A DNA stretch of 40,920 nt from Solirubrobacterales bacterium (GTDB lineage Bacteria; Actinomycetota; Thermoleophilia; Solirubrobacterales; Solirubrobacteraceae). Under the pieces are notes generated by a model that did no database searches, was not told where the DNA came from, and saw only the letters and a program-made list of their open reading frames with translations. Of the stretch, positions 1-8,194 are shown in pieces. The translations under genes were made by a program, and so were the position numbers. The stretch lies in NCBI GenBank assembly GCA_019240655.1, contig JAFAXX010000123.1:1-40920 (forward strand), given 5' to 3'. Position 1 is the first letter of the stretch. The number at the start of each line of letters is the position of its first letter.

Positions 1-1902
1 CTCGCCAACCATGCGCTGTACCGGCTGCCACTCGGCGCTCAGGGCGAGCACGCGACCCCCATCGCGGATCCGCGTTGTGCCGGCGGCGATTGGCGCCCGT
101 TCGCGGCCGGATTCAACCGCACCGACGGCAAGCTGTACGTCGGCGGGGTGTGTGACGCGGAGACTTCTCAGAGTCCCGCCAATCTAGAGGCGGTCGTCTA
201 TCGCGTCGACAACCCGACCTCGGCTCCGGCGTTCACCCCGGTCCTCAGATTCCACCTGAACTACACGCGCGCGCCGACAACGAACCCGTTGCAGTTTTGC
301 GAGGCCCCGGGGTACTGCGAGTGGAGGCCGTGGCCCACATTGACCTCGACCGGCGGCCTGCCGCCCTCTAACGCCGACCGCGGACCCGAGGCCGTAGAGG
401 GCTCCAACGACAGCTACCCGCAGCTCACCGCGATCACGTTCGCTGCGGATGGCCGCATGATTCTCGGCTTCCGCGACCTGATCGGCGACATGGCCGGTGC
501 CTGCGTCCCCGGCGAGTTGAGCGAAGGCAACGCGTGCACAGCCAATACGGGCTTCGGCCCCATGTCGCACGGTGACATGCTGGCGGCCGCGCCGAACGCG
601 GGCGGGACGTTTACGCTCGAGAGCAACGGAGAGGTGGCAGGGACACCCTCCGCGGGACAGGCCCCCGGGGCCAATAACTGGCTCTACGGTCCGATCGGGC
701 CGGATCCCGGCTACTACTACAACCCGTCCCCGATCAGCGGGCCGGGGGGCAGTACCTGCCCGTCAACGCTTGGTGCAGGTGGTTGCGCGAGCGGAGCGCC
801 TCACCCCTACCAGGGCGGGGTGACGCAGGTGCCCGGTTTCGCGGACGTGGTAGCAACGAGCATCCACGTCTTCAATCCGCAAGCCAACGGCCTGCTCTGG
901 AAGCGCAACAGCACCGGGGCAAATGTCCGCTCGCTGGAGAACTACATAACCCCCACCCCTCCGCCGTTCACTGGGTTCGCGAAGTCCAACGGGCTGGGAG
1001 ACCTCGACTCGTACATGGGCCTCGCGCCGGTGCAGGTCGGCAATCGGCTGTGGTTCGACCGGAACCACAACGGCATCCAGGACGCCGGCGAGCGGCCGGT
1101 GACCGACACGGTCGTCGAGTTGGTCGACTGTAAGGGCAACGTGGTCGGCGAGACGCGCACGGATTCGCACGGCGAGTACGTGTTCGACATCGAGTCGGGC
1201 ACCTGCTACCGGGTGCGCGTGCCGCTCGATCAGCCCTCGCTGCACGGTTGGGAGCCGACCAGGCGGTTCGCCGGCACCGACCGGCGGATCGACTCCAACT
1301 GCCGCGACGTGGGCGGCCGCGGCGTCATGTTCGTCGGCTCGCACGGCCCAGGTCAGAATGACTTCACCTTTGACTGCGGTGTCCGCCGCATCCCGCCGCC
1401 CCCGACACCGCCACCGCCGAAACCGGAGCCGCCGGCTCCGCAGCCGCCACCGGGTCCGGAACCGCCCACTCCCGGTGTGGTGCCCCCAAGTGGGCCGTTG
1501 GTGCTCGTCAAGCACGTCCTGCGCCAGACGGCGAGCACGGTCGAATACTCGATCATCGTCCGCAACGGCGGCCCGAACGACGTCACTGACGTGCGCGTGT
1601 GCGACCGGCTGCCGGCTGGGCTCGTTTTCGTCAGCGCGACCAGGTCGGGCCGCCGGGTCAACGGACGCCAGGTGTGCTGGAGCTTCGCGTCGCTGGCGAG
1701 CGGCGAGGAGCATGTGCTGCACCTGACGACACGAGTGCGCGCCGGAACACTCACGGGGACCACGGTCAACTGCGTGGACGCGCGCGGAATCGGCACGCCC
1801 ACGGTTCCGAACACACCCGGCAAGCCGGTCGGACCGGTACGGGCATGCGCGACCGTGCACGCGCCCGTCCGACCACCACCACCCCCAGCTGTCACCGGAT
1901 GA
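1..1902 (+). CDS. SdrD-B/DUF11 surface protein, 5' end missing
   Basis: The reading frame is open to the left edge, so the N-terminus and any signal peptide lie outside the window; 633 residues remain. The first roughly 330 residues carry phrases such as RPFAAGF and GKLYVGGVCD, which resemble the propeller-like head of bacterial SdrD-B surface proteins. Next comes an SdrD B-like domain (VGNRLWFDRNHNGIQDAGE, with the usual Asp/Asn calcium-loop pattern, about residues 345-455), then a linker made almost wholly of proline repeats (about 463-495), then a DUF11 domain (VEYSIIVRNGGPNDVTDV, about 500-615). The C-terminus is another proline run with no LPXTG motif or membrane anchor. This is probably an exported, cell-surface or matrix protein; ligand unknown. 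It overlaps the next gene by 4 bases (ATGA), so the three genes form an operon. Confidence 0.8.
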   Translation, partial: LANHALYRLPLGAQGEHATPIADPRCAGGDWRPFAAGFNRTDGKLYVGGVCDAETSQSPANLEAVVYRVDNPTSAPAFTPVLRFHLNYTRAPTTNPLQFCEAPGYCEWRPWPTLTSTGGLPPSNADRGPEAVEGSNDSYPQLTAITFAADGRMILGFRDLIGDMAGACVPGELSEGNACTANTGFGPMSHGDMLAAAPNAGGTFTLESNGEVAGTPSAGQAPGANNWLYGPIGPDPGYYYNPSPISGPGGSTCPSTLGAGGCASGAPHPYQGGVTQVPGFADVVATSIHVFNPQANGLLWKRNSTGANVRSLENYITPTPPPFTGFAKSNGLGDLDSYMGLAPVQVGNRLWFDRNHNGIQDAGERPVTDTVVELVDCKGNVVGETRTDSHGEYVFDIESGTCYRVRVPLDQPSLHGWEPTRRFAGTDRRIDSNCRDVGGRGVMFVGSHGPGQNDFTFDCGVRRIPPPPTPPPPKPEPPAPQPPPGPEPPTPGVVPPSGPLVLVKHVLRQTASTVEYSIIVRNGGPNDVTDVRVCDRLPAGLVFVSATRSGRRVNGRQVCWSFASLASGEEHVLHLTTRVRAGTLTGTTVNCVDARGIGTPTVPNTPGKPVGPVRACATVHAPVRPPPPPAVTG

Positions 1903-3137
1903 CGCCAAGCCGCGGCCGCGTCAGGGCGGCCGCGCTGGTCGTCGCGGCGCTCGCATGCGCGGCGTGTGGCTCCTCCGGCCACAAGCAGGCCGGCCACGGC
2001 CGTGTGCTTCGCGTTCCTGGTAGCTACAAAACGATTCAGGCCGCCGTCGGCGCCGCCCGGCCGGGCGATCTGGTGCTGATTGCGGCCGGCGTCTACCACG
2101 AGACCGTCACGGTCGCCGACGAGCACACCGGGATCGTCATCCGCGGGCTCGACCGCAACCACGTGGTGCTCGACGGCCAGAACCAGCTCGGGGACGGGCT
2201 TGACATCCACGCCGACGGCGTCGCGGTCGAGAACCTGACCGTGCGCCGATACCTGGTCAACGGCGTCGTTTGGTCGCCCTCGAGCGAGTACCGTGGCGGC
2301 GAGCAACTCCAGGGGTGGCGCGGCTCGTACATCACCGCGTACGACAATGGCCTCTACGGCGTCTACGCGTTCGGGGCCGAGCACGGGCGCTTCGACCACG
2401 TCTACGCCTCCGGCCAGCCCGACAGCGGCGTGTACGTCGGAGACTGCAACCCCTGCCACGCCCTCGTCCGCGATTCGGTGGCCGAGCACAACCAGGTCGG
2501 CTATGAGGCCACCAACGCCAGCGGCGATGCGAGCGTGCTCGATAACGTGTGGACGCGCAACCGAGTCGGCGTGGAGATCGACTCTCTCCGTAAGGAGCCA
2601 GGGTTCCCGCAACAAGGGTCCACGCTCACGAGCAACCGGATCGTCGACAACAACGATCGCGGCGCACCCCGCGCGGAGCAGGGGGGGTTCGGGGCCGGCG
2701 TCGCCGTCAACGGCGGCAGCGCCAACGACGTGGCCGATAACCTTGTCAGCGGCCATTCCGAGGTCGGCATCGTCGTGCTGGACAGCCCCGACAGCGCCGC
2801 GACCAACAACACCGTGCGAGCCAACCGGCTCGAGGCAAACGCCACCGACCTGGCGCTGGAGACCCAGAGCGGGCTCTCTCAGGGCAACTGCTTCTCGGCC
2901 AACCAGGCCCCCGGCGGCGGCCTCCGGTCGGTGCCGTCCCGCTTGCACGCGCTGACGGGGAACTCCTGCGGGCACTCGCTCACCATCGGCCACGAGCGGC
3001 TCCGGCTCCTGCCGGCACCACCCCAGGTCAGCTACCAGACCCTGCCCGCTCCGCCGCCGCAGCCGAATATGCCGGCGGCGGCCACCGCCCCCGCCCAGCC
3101 CGCGGTCGGGGCTCCCGAACGAGAGACAGCGGGATGA
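1899..3137 (+). CDS. Right-handed beta-helix repeat lipoprotein
   Basis: This 412-residue protein starts at the ATG that overlaps the previous stop codon. An N-terminal Arg-containing stretch and hydrophobic run (AALVVAALACAACGSS) end in a lipobox-like cysteine pair, so it is probably a secreted lipoprotein. The body has the NosD/DUF1565-like pattern of parallel beta-helix proteins: YKTIQAAVGAARPGDLVLIA at the start (a typical cap strand), then short repeats such as VLDGQNQ, SGVYVGDC, LDNVWTRNRVGVEI, ASNRIVDNN-like turns and NNTVRANRLEANA with regularly spaced Asn/Val. Such folds are common in polysaccharide lyases and adhesins, but I see no catalytic signature. The C-terminal tail (about 375-412) is Pro/Ala-rich and probably disordered. 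The operon context with a surface protein and another lipoprotein suggests an envelope role. Confidence 0.82.
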   Translation: MTPSRGRVRAAALVVAALACAACGSSGHKQAGHGRVLRVPGSYKTIQAAVGAARPGDLVLIAAGVYHETVTVADEHTGIVIRGLDRNHVVLDGQNQLGDGLDIHADGVAVENLTVRRYLVNGVVWSPSSEYRGGEQLQGWRGSYITAYDNGLYGVYAFGAEHGRFDHVYASGQPDSGVYVGDCNPCHALVRDSVAEHNQVGYEATNASGDASVLDNVWTRNRVGVEIDSLRKEPGFPQQGSTLTSNRIVDNNDRGAPRAEQGGFGAGVAVNGGSANDVADNLVSGHSEVGIVVLDSPDSAATNNTVRANRLEANATDLALETQSGLSQGNCFSANQAPGGGLRSVPSRLHALTGNSCGHSLTIGHERLRLLPAPPQVSYQTLPAPPPQPNMPAAATAPAQPAVGAPERETAG

Positions 3138-3805
3138 GCCGCCGCGCCTTCTCGGCTCTCGTTCTGCTGGTGTGCGGGCTCCTGGCCGGCTGCGGCAGCC
3201 AGCATCCAAAGCTGAAATCTAACGCCACGGGCACGCCTGCGACCGACGCTCAGGTACTCACGCTCGCCCGCGTGCTCGAGTCCGATTTCGAGCACGGCGG
3301 CGCGCGCTTCACCGCCAACCTTCAGGTGAACGGCCAGCCGGCTCAGGCCACCGGCCGCGTCGACTTCCGCAGCGGGCGCGGCACGGCGCTGGTGAGCCCC
3401 ACCGACCCGGGCCTCGGCCCGCCGAGAAGGTTCTACTGGACCCGCAGCACGGTGCTGGCCCAGGCCGCGCCGGGCAGCCGCCAATACCAGCGCCAGGTGC
3501 CCGACGAGCAGGGCAACCCCGTGCACGGGATGATCGGGTTCATCAACCTCCTCTCCGCCGAGACGATCGACAATACGGCCAACATCGCCGCCGCGGCGCC
3601 ACGCCTGATCGGACACACGACGATCTCCGGCGCCCCGGTCGACGAATTCCGATACGGACTCAGCGGCGACACGACGCTATGGATCCTCACCGGCAGCGAA
3701 CTGCTCAGGCAGGTCTACACCACCCGGGTGACCGGGGGGCTCACGATCGATCTCCTCACGCACGAACCGGTCAAGATCGACCTGCCCCCGGCAGCGCACG
3801 CTTGA
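3134..3805 (+). CDS. Small secreted lipoprotein (LppX/LprG-like?)
   Basis: This 223-residue protein starts at an ATG overlapping the previous stop (ATGA). It has a clear lipoprotein signal: MSRRAF, a hydrophobic stretch, then LLAGC as the lipobox. The mature part begins with a polar spacer and contains a repeated beta-strand style (FTANLQVNGQPAQATGRVDF, GTALVSP, STVLAQAAPGSRQYQR, WILTGSELLRQVYTTRVTGG). Size, lipobox and the 'variation on a concave beta-sheet' style are reminiscent of the LppX/LprAFG lipoproteins of mycobacteria, which carry lipids, but no motif proves it. It is the last gene of the operon starting left of the window. Confidence 0.7.
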   Translation: MSRRAFSALVLLVCGLLAGCGSQHPKLKSNATGTPATDAQVLTLARVLESDFEHGGARFTANLQVNGQPAQATGRVDFRSGRGTALVSPTDPGLGPPRRFYWTRSTVLAQAAPGSRQYQRQVPDEQGNPVHGMIGFINLLSAETIDNTANIAAAAPRLIGHTTISGAPVDEFRYGLSGDTTLWILTGSELLRQVYTTRVTGGLTIDLLTHEPVKIDLPPAAHA

Positions 3806-3942
3806 ACCCTTCCCCCGCCCGCTGCCCGAGTGTAGGGCGCAGACCGCTGCCCGCGTCACGATTGCGCACTTGTTTCGCGGCGGCGGACCGCAGGTCGGTC
3901 AAGCGGGCGCACGACGACGATCCCCTTGCCCTTCGCCGGGTG

Positions 3943-4479
3943 TCAGCGCGCCGGCGGCACGGGCTCGGCCGGTGGTCCGGCGTCGCCACCGATCAGCCGC
4001 CGCTGCCACCAGCCGACGTCCCACCAGGCGCCGAACTTGAAGCCGATTCGCCGGTAGACGCCCACCGGCACGAAACCGAGCGACTCGTGGAGCCCTACGC
4101 TCGCGTGGTTTGGCAGCGTGATCCCCGCGCAGGCGATATGGAAGCCTTGCCGCGTGAGCAGATCGAACAGCGCCGTGTAGAGTGAGCGGCCGATACCGCG
4201 GCGATGGTGGGTGGGGTCCACGTACACGGTCACATCCGTGGCCCATCGGTAGGCCGCTCGCTCGCGGTGCAGGGAGCCGTACGCAAATCCGCACACCCCG
4301 CCGGCCTGCTCGGCCACCAGCCACGGGTGCGTGCGGGAGATGTGCTTGATGCGCCGGCTTAGCTCGGCCGCGTCCGGAGCTGTTTCCTCCAGCGAAATGA
4401 CCGTGTCGCGCACGAACGGAGCGTAGACGGCCGCGCATCCGGCGGCGTCGCGGTCCGGAACGGCCTGGCGGATCAGCAC
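3943..4479 (-). CDS. GNAT N-acetyltransferase, phosphinothricin-type
   Basis: A 178-residue GNAT acetyltransferase. The start is taken as the GTG giving MLIRQAVPDRDAAGCAAVYA, the usual beginning of phosphinothricin/methionine-sulfone acetyltransferases; the frame stays open upstream but that part is unlike the family. The family signatures are all present: VSLEETAP-like segment (VISLEETAPDAAEL), WLVAEQAGGVCGFAYG, the acetyl-CoA loop VDPTHHRRGIGRSLYTAL (motif A, R/Q-x-x-G-x-G/A), and the end motif HESLGFVPVGVYRRIGFKFG followed by WWDVGWWQ. Characterised members acetylate the free amine of phosphinothricin or methionine sulfone/sulfoximine, which are glutamine synthetase inhibitors. It is transcribed away from the neighbouring acyl-CoA dehydrogenase. 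Confidence 0.85.
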   Translation of the reverse strand: MLIRQAVPDRDAAGCAAVYAPFVRDTVISLEETAPDAAELSRRIKHISRTHPWLVAEQAGGVCGFAYGSLHRERAAYRWATDVTVYVDPTHHRRGIGRSLYTALFDLLTRQGFHIACAGITLPNHASVGLHESLGFVPVGVYRRIGFKFGAWWDVGWWQRRLIGGDAGPPAEPVPPAR

Positions 4480-4564
4480 GCCCGCAATGTAGCCGCGTCT
4501 CAGGCTCCCGGGTGAGGGGCACGCCCGAAATGTAGTCTCGGGCGAGGCAGGCGATCGGCGATGC

Positions 4565-4570
4565 AGGAGG
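4565..4570 (+). promoter_or_regulatory. Ribosome binding site of the acyl-CoA dehydrogenase
   Basis: AGGAGG lies 3 bases before the ATG at 4574 but 9 bases before the ATG at 4580. The spacing favours 4580 as the translation start. Confidence 0.6.
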
Positions 4571-4579
4571 ACGATGACG

Positions 4580-5722
4580 ATGCAGCAGCTGGCTCCGGAG
4601 CAGCGGGCGTTCGTCGAGGCGGTCCGCGACTTCGCCCGGCGTGAGTGCGGCACGCGCGAGCAGCGCGAGGCGCTCACCGACCACGGCCGCGAGCCCCACA
4701 ACCAGGAGCTCTACACGCGGATCGCCGAGCTCGGCTGGGTCGGCGTGGCCATACCCGAGCGATACGGCGGAGGCGGCGGGGGCGCGGTCGACATGTGCCT
4801 GTTGTGCGAGGAGTTCTCGCGCGGGCAGATCCCGATGGGGTTCTTCCCGATCACGATGATGGCCGCCAAGCCGGTCGAGCGGTTCGCCACCGAGGCGCTC
4901 AAGGACGAGCTCCTCACCGGCATCGTCGCCGGGCGCGTGGAGGCGATCGCCATGTCGGAGCCCGAGGCCGGCTCGGATGTCGCCAACGTCTCCTGCCGTG
5001 CCGAGCGGGTCGACGGCGGCTACGTGATCGACGGCCAGAAGACGTGGATCACCGGCGCGCACGCCGCTGCCCACATCCTTCTGGTCTGCCGGACCGCGCG
5101 AGGGTCCGACAAGCACCAGGGGCTCTCGATGATCTCCGTGCCGGCCGGGGCCGACGGGCTCGAGGTGCGGGGCATCGAGACGATGGGCGGCCGCGAGGTC
5201 AACGACCTCTTCTTCACCGATTGCTTCATCCCCGCCGAGCGGCTGGTCGGACACGAGGGCGAGGGCTGGCGACAGTTGATGGCCGGTCTCAACAACGAGC
5301 GGCTGATCATCTCCGCGCAGGCGCTCGGGATGGCCGAGCGTGCCTTCGAGGACGTCCTCACCTACGTCAAGGAACGCAGGCAGTTCGGACGTCCGATCGG
5401 GACCTTCCAGGCGATCGCCCATCGCCTCGCCGATCTCGCCACCGAGATCGAGGCTACCCGACTGCTCGTCTATGACCTCGCCGCGCGCGTCGACGCCGAC
5501 CCGGAGACGCTGCATCCCCGCCAGGCCTCGATGTGCAAGCTGAAGGCGACCGAGCTGGCCAAGCGGACGACGCTCGAGGGCATGCAGATGATGGGCGGCG
5601 CCGGCTACGCGGTCGAGTACGAGATGGAGCGCCAGGTCCGCGCGTCGCTGGTAACCCCGATCTACGGCGGCACGAGCGAGATCCAGCGCGAGATCATCGC
5701 CCGTTCGTTCGGTTTGGGTTAG
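4580..5722 (+). CDS. Acyl-CoA dehydrogenase, isovaleryl-CoA-type catalytic site
   Basis: This 380-residue flavoenzyme oxidises an acyl-CoA to the 2-enoyl-CoA with FAD. Start chosen from Shine-Dalgarno spacing (an alternative ATG is at 4574). Family motifs: AMSEPEAGSD (FAD/substrate loop), GQKTWITGA, RRQFGRPIGTFQAI, MQMMGGAGY, and the C-terminal YGGTSEIQREI. The catalytic base of medium/short-chain enzymes (Glu in YEGT) is replaced by Gly here, while Glu is present in the helix-G motif GLNNERL, about residue 240, the position used by isovaleryl-CoA and long-chain dehydrogenases. So it should be active, with a branched or long acyl substrate more likely; the substrate itself cannot be read from sequence. 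A GC hairpin follows immediately after the stop. Confidence 0.9.
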   Translation: MQQLAPEQRAFVEAVRDFARRECGTREQREALTDHGREPHNQELYTRIAELGWVGVAIPERYGGGGGGAVDMCLLCEEFSRGQIPMGFFPITMMAAKPVERFATEALKDELLTGIVAGRVEAIAMSEPEAGSDVANVSCRAERVDGGYVIDGQKTWITGAHAAAHILLVCRTARGSDKHQGLSMISVPAGADGLEVRGIETMGGREVNDLFFTDCFIPAERLVGHEGEGWRQLMAGLNNERLIISAQALGMAERAFEDVLTYVKERRQFGRPIGTFQAIAHRLADLATEIEATRLLVYDLAARVDADPETLHPRQASMCKLKATELAKRTTLEGMQMMGGAGYAVEYEMERQVRASLVTPIYGGTSEIQREIIARSFGLG

Positions 5723-5724
5723 GG

Positions 5725-5741
5725 GCCGCGCTGCGCGCGGC
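5725..5741 (+). terminator. Possible hairpin terminator after the acyl-CoA dehydrogenase
   Basis: GCCGCG, a 5-base loop, then CGCGGC, beginning 2 bases after the stop codon at 5720-5722. There is no T-tract, as often in actinobacterial terminators. The rest of 5723-5897 shows no gene. Confidence 0.35.
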
Positions 5742-5897
5742 GTCCATGGGGCCGGCCAGTCCGTGCCCGGGTTCACCGAGCGATAGGAGGAACGCGTCCC
5801 TTCGCCGAGCAAGCAATCACCTGCGTGCGGGGCGCCGGACGGCCGCCTCCAGCTCGCTCCCGTGGCACCGCTCTTCACGAGCCGCCGCAGACACGTG

Positions 5898-6542
5898 TCA
5901 GTTCGAGCGCCCGAAGATTCGCAGGAAGAGCAGAAAGATGTTCAGGACATCCAGAAAGATGCCCGCGGCGAGCGGGATCGCCTGGTCGGAACCGGCATGA
6001 CGCAGGCGGTTGAAGTCCGCGACCGTGTAGATCCCGAAGACGGCCAAGCCGACGAGCGACCAGATCGTGTAGGCGGCCGAGATGTGCACGAAGATCAGCA
6101 CAATCCCGGCCAGAAGCAGCGCCAGCAGTCCAAGGAAGGCGAATCGATAGAGGAACGACAGGTCGCGACGCACCGCGTACCCACCCGACCCGAGGACTCC
6201 GACGAACAGCGTCGTGGCCCCGAACGCCTGGCGGACGGCGGTGGGGTCGGCGGCGGAGTAGTAGTTGACGGTCATCGAGACGCTTACGCCCATCAACAGG
6301 CCGAACGCGAACAGCAGTGCCAACGCGACTCCGGTATTGCCCCGCGCGTTGGCGAACTGCAGGCCGAACAGGCAGGCGATCGCCGCCAGCCAGGAGATGA
6401 ACCACGTCGCACCGCCCGAATTTCGGCCCAGCCAGACGCCCAACGTCGCGAACCCAACCGTCACGGCGACGAGCACCATCACATGCCCGAACAGCGTCGG
6501 CGTCCGCGCTGCTGCGCGTTCGGCATAGGCGCTAGTGCTCAT
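5898..6542 (-). CDS. Bax inhibitor-1/YccA family membrane protein
   Basis: A 214-residue integral membrane protein, starting at the ATG of MSTSAYAERA. It has about seven hydrophobic segments (for example LFGHVMVLVAVTVGFATLGVW, FLGLLALLLAGIVLIFVHI, YTIWSLVGLAVFGIYTVAD). The order, the central segment and the C-terminal signature IYTVADFNRLR followed by AAGIFLDVLNIFLLFLRIF are typical of bacterial BI-1 proteins such as YccA/YbhL, which are calcium-leak channels or modulators of membrane proteases in characterised cases. No ribosome binding site of note precedes the start; the reading frame extends further upstream but that extension is hydrophilic and unlike the family. Role here unknown. Confidence 0.88.
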   Translation of the reverse strand: MSTSAYAERAAARTPTLFGHVMVLVAVTVGFATLGVWLGRNSGGATWFISWLAAIACLFGLQFANARGNTGVALALLFAFGLLMGVSVSMTVNYYSAADPTAVRQAFGATTLFVGVLGSGGYAVRRDLSFLYRFAFLGLLALLLAGIVLIFVHISAAYTIWSLVGLAVFGIYTVADFNRLRHAGSDQAIPLAAGIFLDVLNIFLLFLRIFGRSN

Positions 6543-6589
6543 GGTGGGGATGGTACGGCCATCGTTCTGATTGGTCGTCCTGCGGTTGC

Positions 6590-7573
6590 TCAGTACTTCA
6601 GGCGACGAGAGGGCGGCACCGGGTAGGGCGGGTTGAAGAAGGGCTGAAGGGTGGAAGCTGACCCGCTCGGATCGCATGCCGGGACGCGGGCGGCGCGCGC
6701 GGTCGCGCTTTGTTGGCCCGCCCGGACCAGCCACCTGAACGGTCCACCGCCCCCGCACCAGTTCGTCCAGCTCCAGAACAGCTCAGCCGGGCTTCCGCGC
6801 GCGAGGACCACAGCAACCGTGGTCGACGCTGAGTTGCCGCGAATCTCGGGTGCCGTCGCCCACCCGTGCGCGCGCATTTCCTGGACGGTCAAGGAGAGGC
6901 GGGCGCGCAGTATGCACGGCGAACCGCCGCGCGAGACGATCGCGGCGTAGCCGATGATTCGCTGCCGAAATCCCTCGCCGCCGTAAGTGCTAAGCGAATA
7001 GCCGCGCGGCGGACACCCCGGCAGATTGAGTATGGAAGGCGTCAGCGTCGACGGCAGTTCCGGCGAGCTACAGTCGGGGGCCGCCACGGGCCCGGTCCAC
7101 GAGTTGGACGAGGCACTCGAGCGCGCGAGCAGCGTGAACCTGCCCCCGGGGCCGCACCAATTGGTCCATGCCCAGGCGCGGATGACGACTGCGCCTGGCG
7201 TCAGCGACGCGTGCACCATCACCATTGACGGGCTGCCCTGCACCCCGCCCAGCGTGCCGAGCGGCTGGGCCGCCGTATCCGAGGCGGGCTGAACGGCGAA
7301 CCGCAGAGGCAAGTCGAGGCGGCAGCTGTAGGACCCTCGAAGGGCAAACCAGGCGATGCCGAGATCCGCCGCGTCGAGCCGCTCGGCCACGGCCTGGAGC
7401 GTGTAATCAGCGGTGGGGCACGGAAGCAGCGCGGTTCGCGCCAGGCGGTGACCGGGCACGGCTGCGCGTAGCACCCGGCGACCCGCCGCGAGCGCGCCGC
7501 CGGAGGACGGGATCAAGGCGGCGGCTAGCGCGACGACCACGGGGACACGCCGGGCGCGAAGGCAGTAGCTCAC
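6590..7573 (-). CDS. Secreted protein with two DUF4232-like repeats
   Basis: A 327-residue protein with an N-terminal signal peptide (MSYCLRARR then VPVVVALAAALIPSSGGALA). The mature part contains two copies of the same unit. Copy 1 has YSCRLDLPLRFAVQ, then LTPGAVVIRAWAWTNWCGPG, then PDCSSPELPSTLTP. Copy 2 has SPCILRARLSLTVQE, then VVLARGSPAELFWSWTNWCG, then PACDPSGSASTLQP. The shared W-x-N-W-C signature and the flanking cysteines resemble the DUF4232 domain of actinobacterial exported proteins, whose function is unknown. The cysteines could pair in disulfides outside the cell. It is the third gene in a minus-strand run, 33 bases after the previous stop. Confidence 0.72.
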   Translation of the reverse strand: MSYCLRARRVPVVVALAAALIPSSGGALAAGRRVLRAAVPGHRLARTALLPCPTADYTLQAVAERLDAADLGIAWFALRGSYSCRLDLPLRFAVQPASDTAAQPLGTLGGVQGSPSMVMVHASLTPGAVVIRAWAWTNWCGPGGRFTLLARSSASSNSWTGPVAAPDCSSPELPSTLTPSILNLPGCPPRGYSLSTYGGEGFRQRIIGYAAIVSRGGSPCILRARLSLTVQEMRAHGWATAPEIRGNSASTTVAVVLARGSPAELFWSWTNWCGGGGPFRWLVRAGQQSATARAARVPACDPSGSASTLQPFFNPPYPVPPSRRLKY

Positions 7574-7606
7574 GTCCCCTCGGTTCAGCCGGTCCCGCTT
7601 CGCGCC

Positions 7607-8182
7607 TCAGCCGGTGGTCGCGGTGTCATCACCGAGGCGAAGCACTCCGAGAGCGCCTGCCACGGTCCGATACGGAAGTTCGGCCTGAGTCGGATCCGTC
7701 ACGGCGGTCGGGGCGTTGATGATCGACACCGGACCCGTCGCGGGGACGTCCACCACGTTGACGGTCTGCGTTCCGGCTGGCTCGCTCTGGCGAACGATGA
7801 CGAACCGCCCGTTCGTGGCGTTGTCACCGGCGCCGCCGGCGTACACGACGACGAGCTGTGCGCCGTCGCTGGTTTGCCACGCGTTCGAGACGTGGATCAC
7901 CTGCGGCGGTAGCGGCGACGGGGCACCGGCGGCAAGCATCCCGGCGGGGATCACCTCACCTGTGTCTGGCGCGTTGACGCCCTGCACCCCGGCCGGGCCG
8001 GCCTGACGCACGTGATGCACGACCTCGCCGGCCGCGACTGAGGACGAGCCCGTCGAAGGCCCTGCGCTCAGCGCGAGCGCCGCACTTCCCGTACCGGCCA
8101 TGAGCAGCGTCATCAAGGCGACCATGACATAACCCCGACCGGAGCGCATCAGACGCGATCCTGTCCAAAACGTCTTTCTCAC
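7607..8182 (-). CDS. Secreted protein of unknown function
   Basis: A 191-residue protein that I do not recognise. GTG start, supported by AGGAG 8 bases upstream. A hydrophobic segment (YVMVALMTLLMAGTGSAALALSA) after Arg-rich residues indicates a signal peptide or membrane anchor. The mature chain is rich in Val, Ala, Gly and Thr with beta-type stretches (AQLVVVYAGGAGDNATNGRF, TVNVVDVPATGPVSIIN) and has no cysteine. It lies 12 bases behind the upstream secreted-protein gene and is surely cotranscribed with it. No catalytic motif is visible. Confidence 0.7.
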   Translation of the reverse strand: MRKTFWTGSRLMRSGRGYVMVALMTLLMAGTGSAALALSAGPSTGSSSVAAGEVVHHVRQAGPAGVQGVNAPDTGEVIPAGMLAAGAPSPLPPQVIHVSNAWQTSDGAQLVVVYAGGAGDNATNGRFVIVRQSEPAGTQTVNVVDVPATGPVSIINAPTAVTDPTQAELPYRTVAGALGVLRLGDDTATTG

Positions 8183-8194
8183 GGTTATCGCTCC

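Noticed and set aside
1353-3209. Long minus-strand frames (1353-3209, 11581-12924, 14582-16093, 24571-25965) opposite known genes
   Set aside because: All mirror well-supported genes in GC-rich DNA and show no domain of their own.
3899-5878. 659-codon open frame on the minus strand opposite the acyl-CoA dehydrogenase
   Set aside because: It runs antisense through two genes with clear families, is Arg/Asp/Leu/Gly-rich in the way expected for a GC-rich shadow frame, and has no ribosome binding site.
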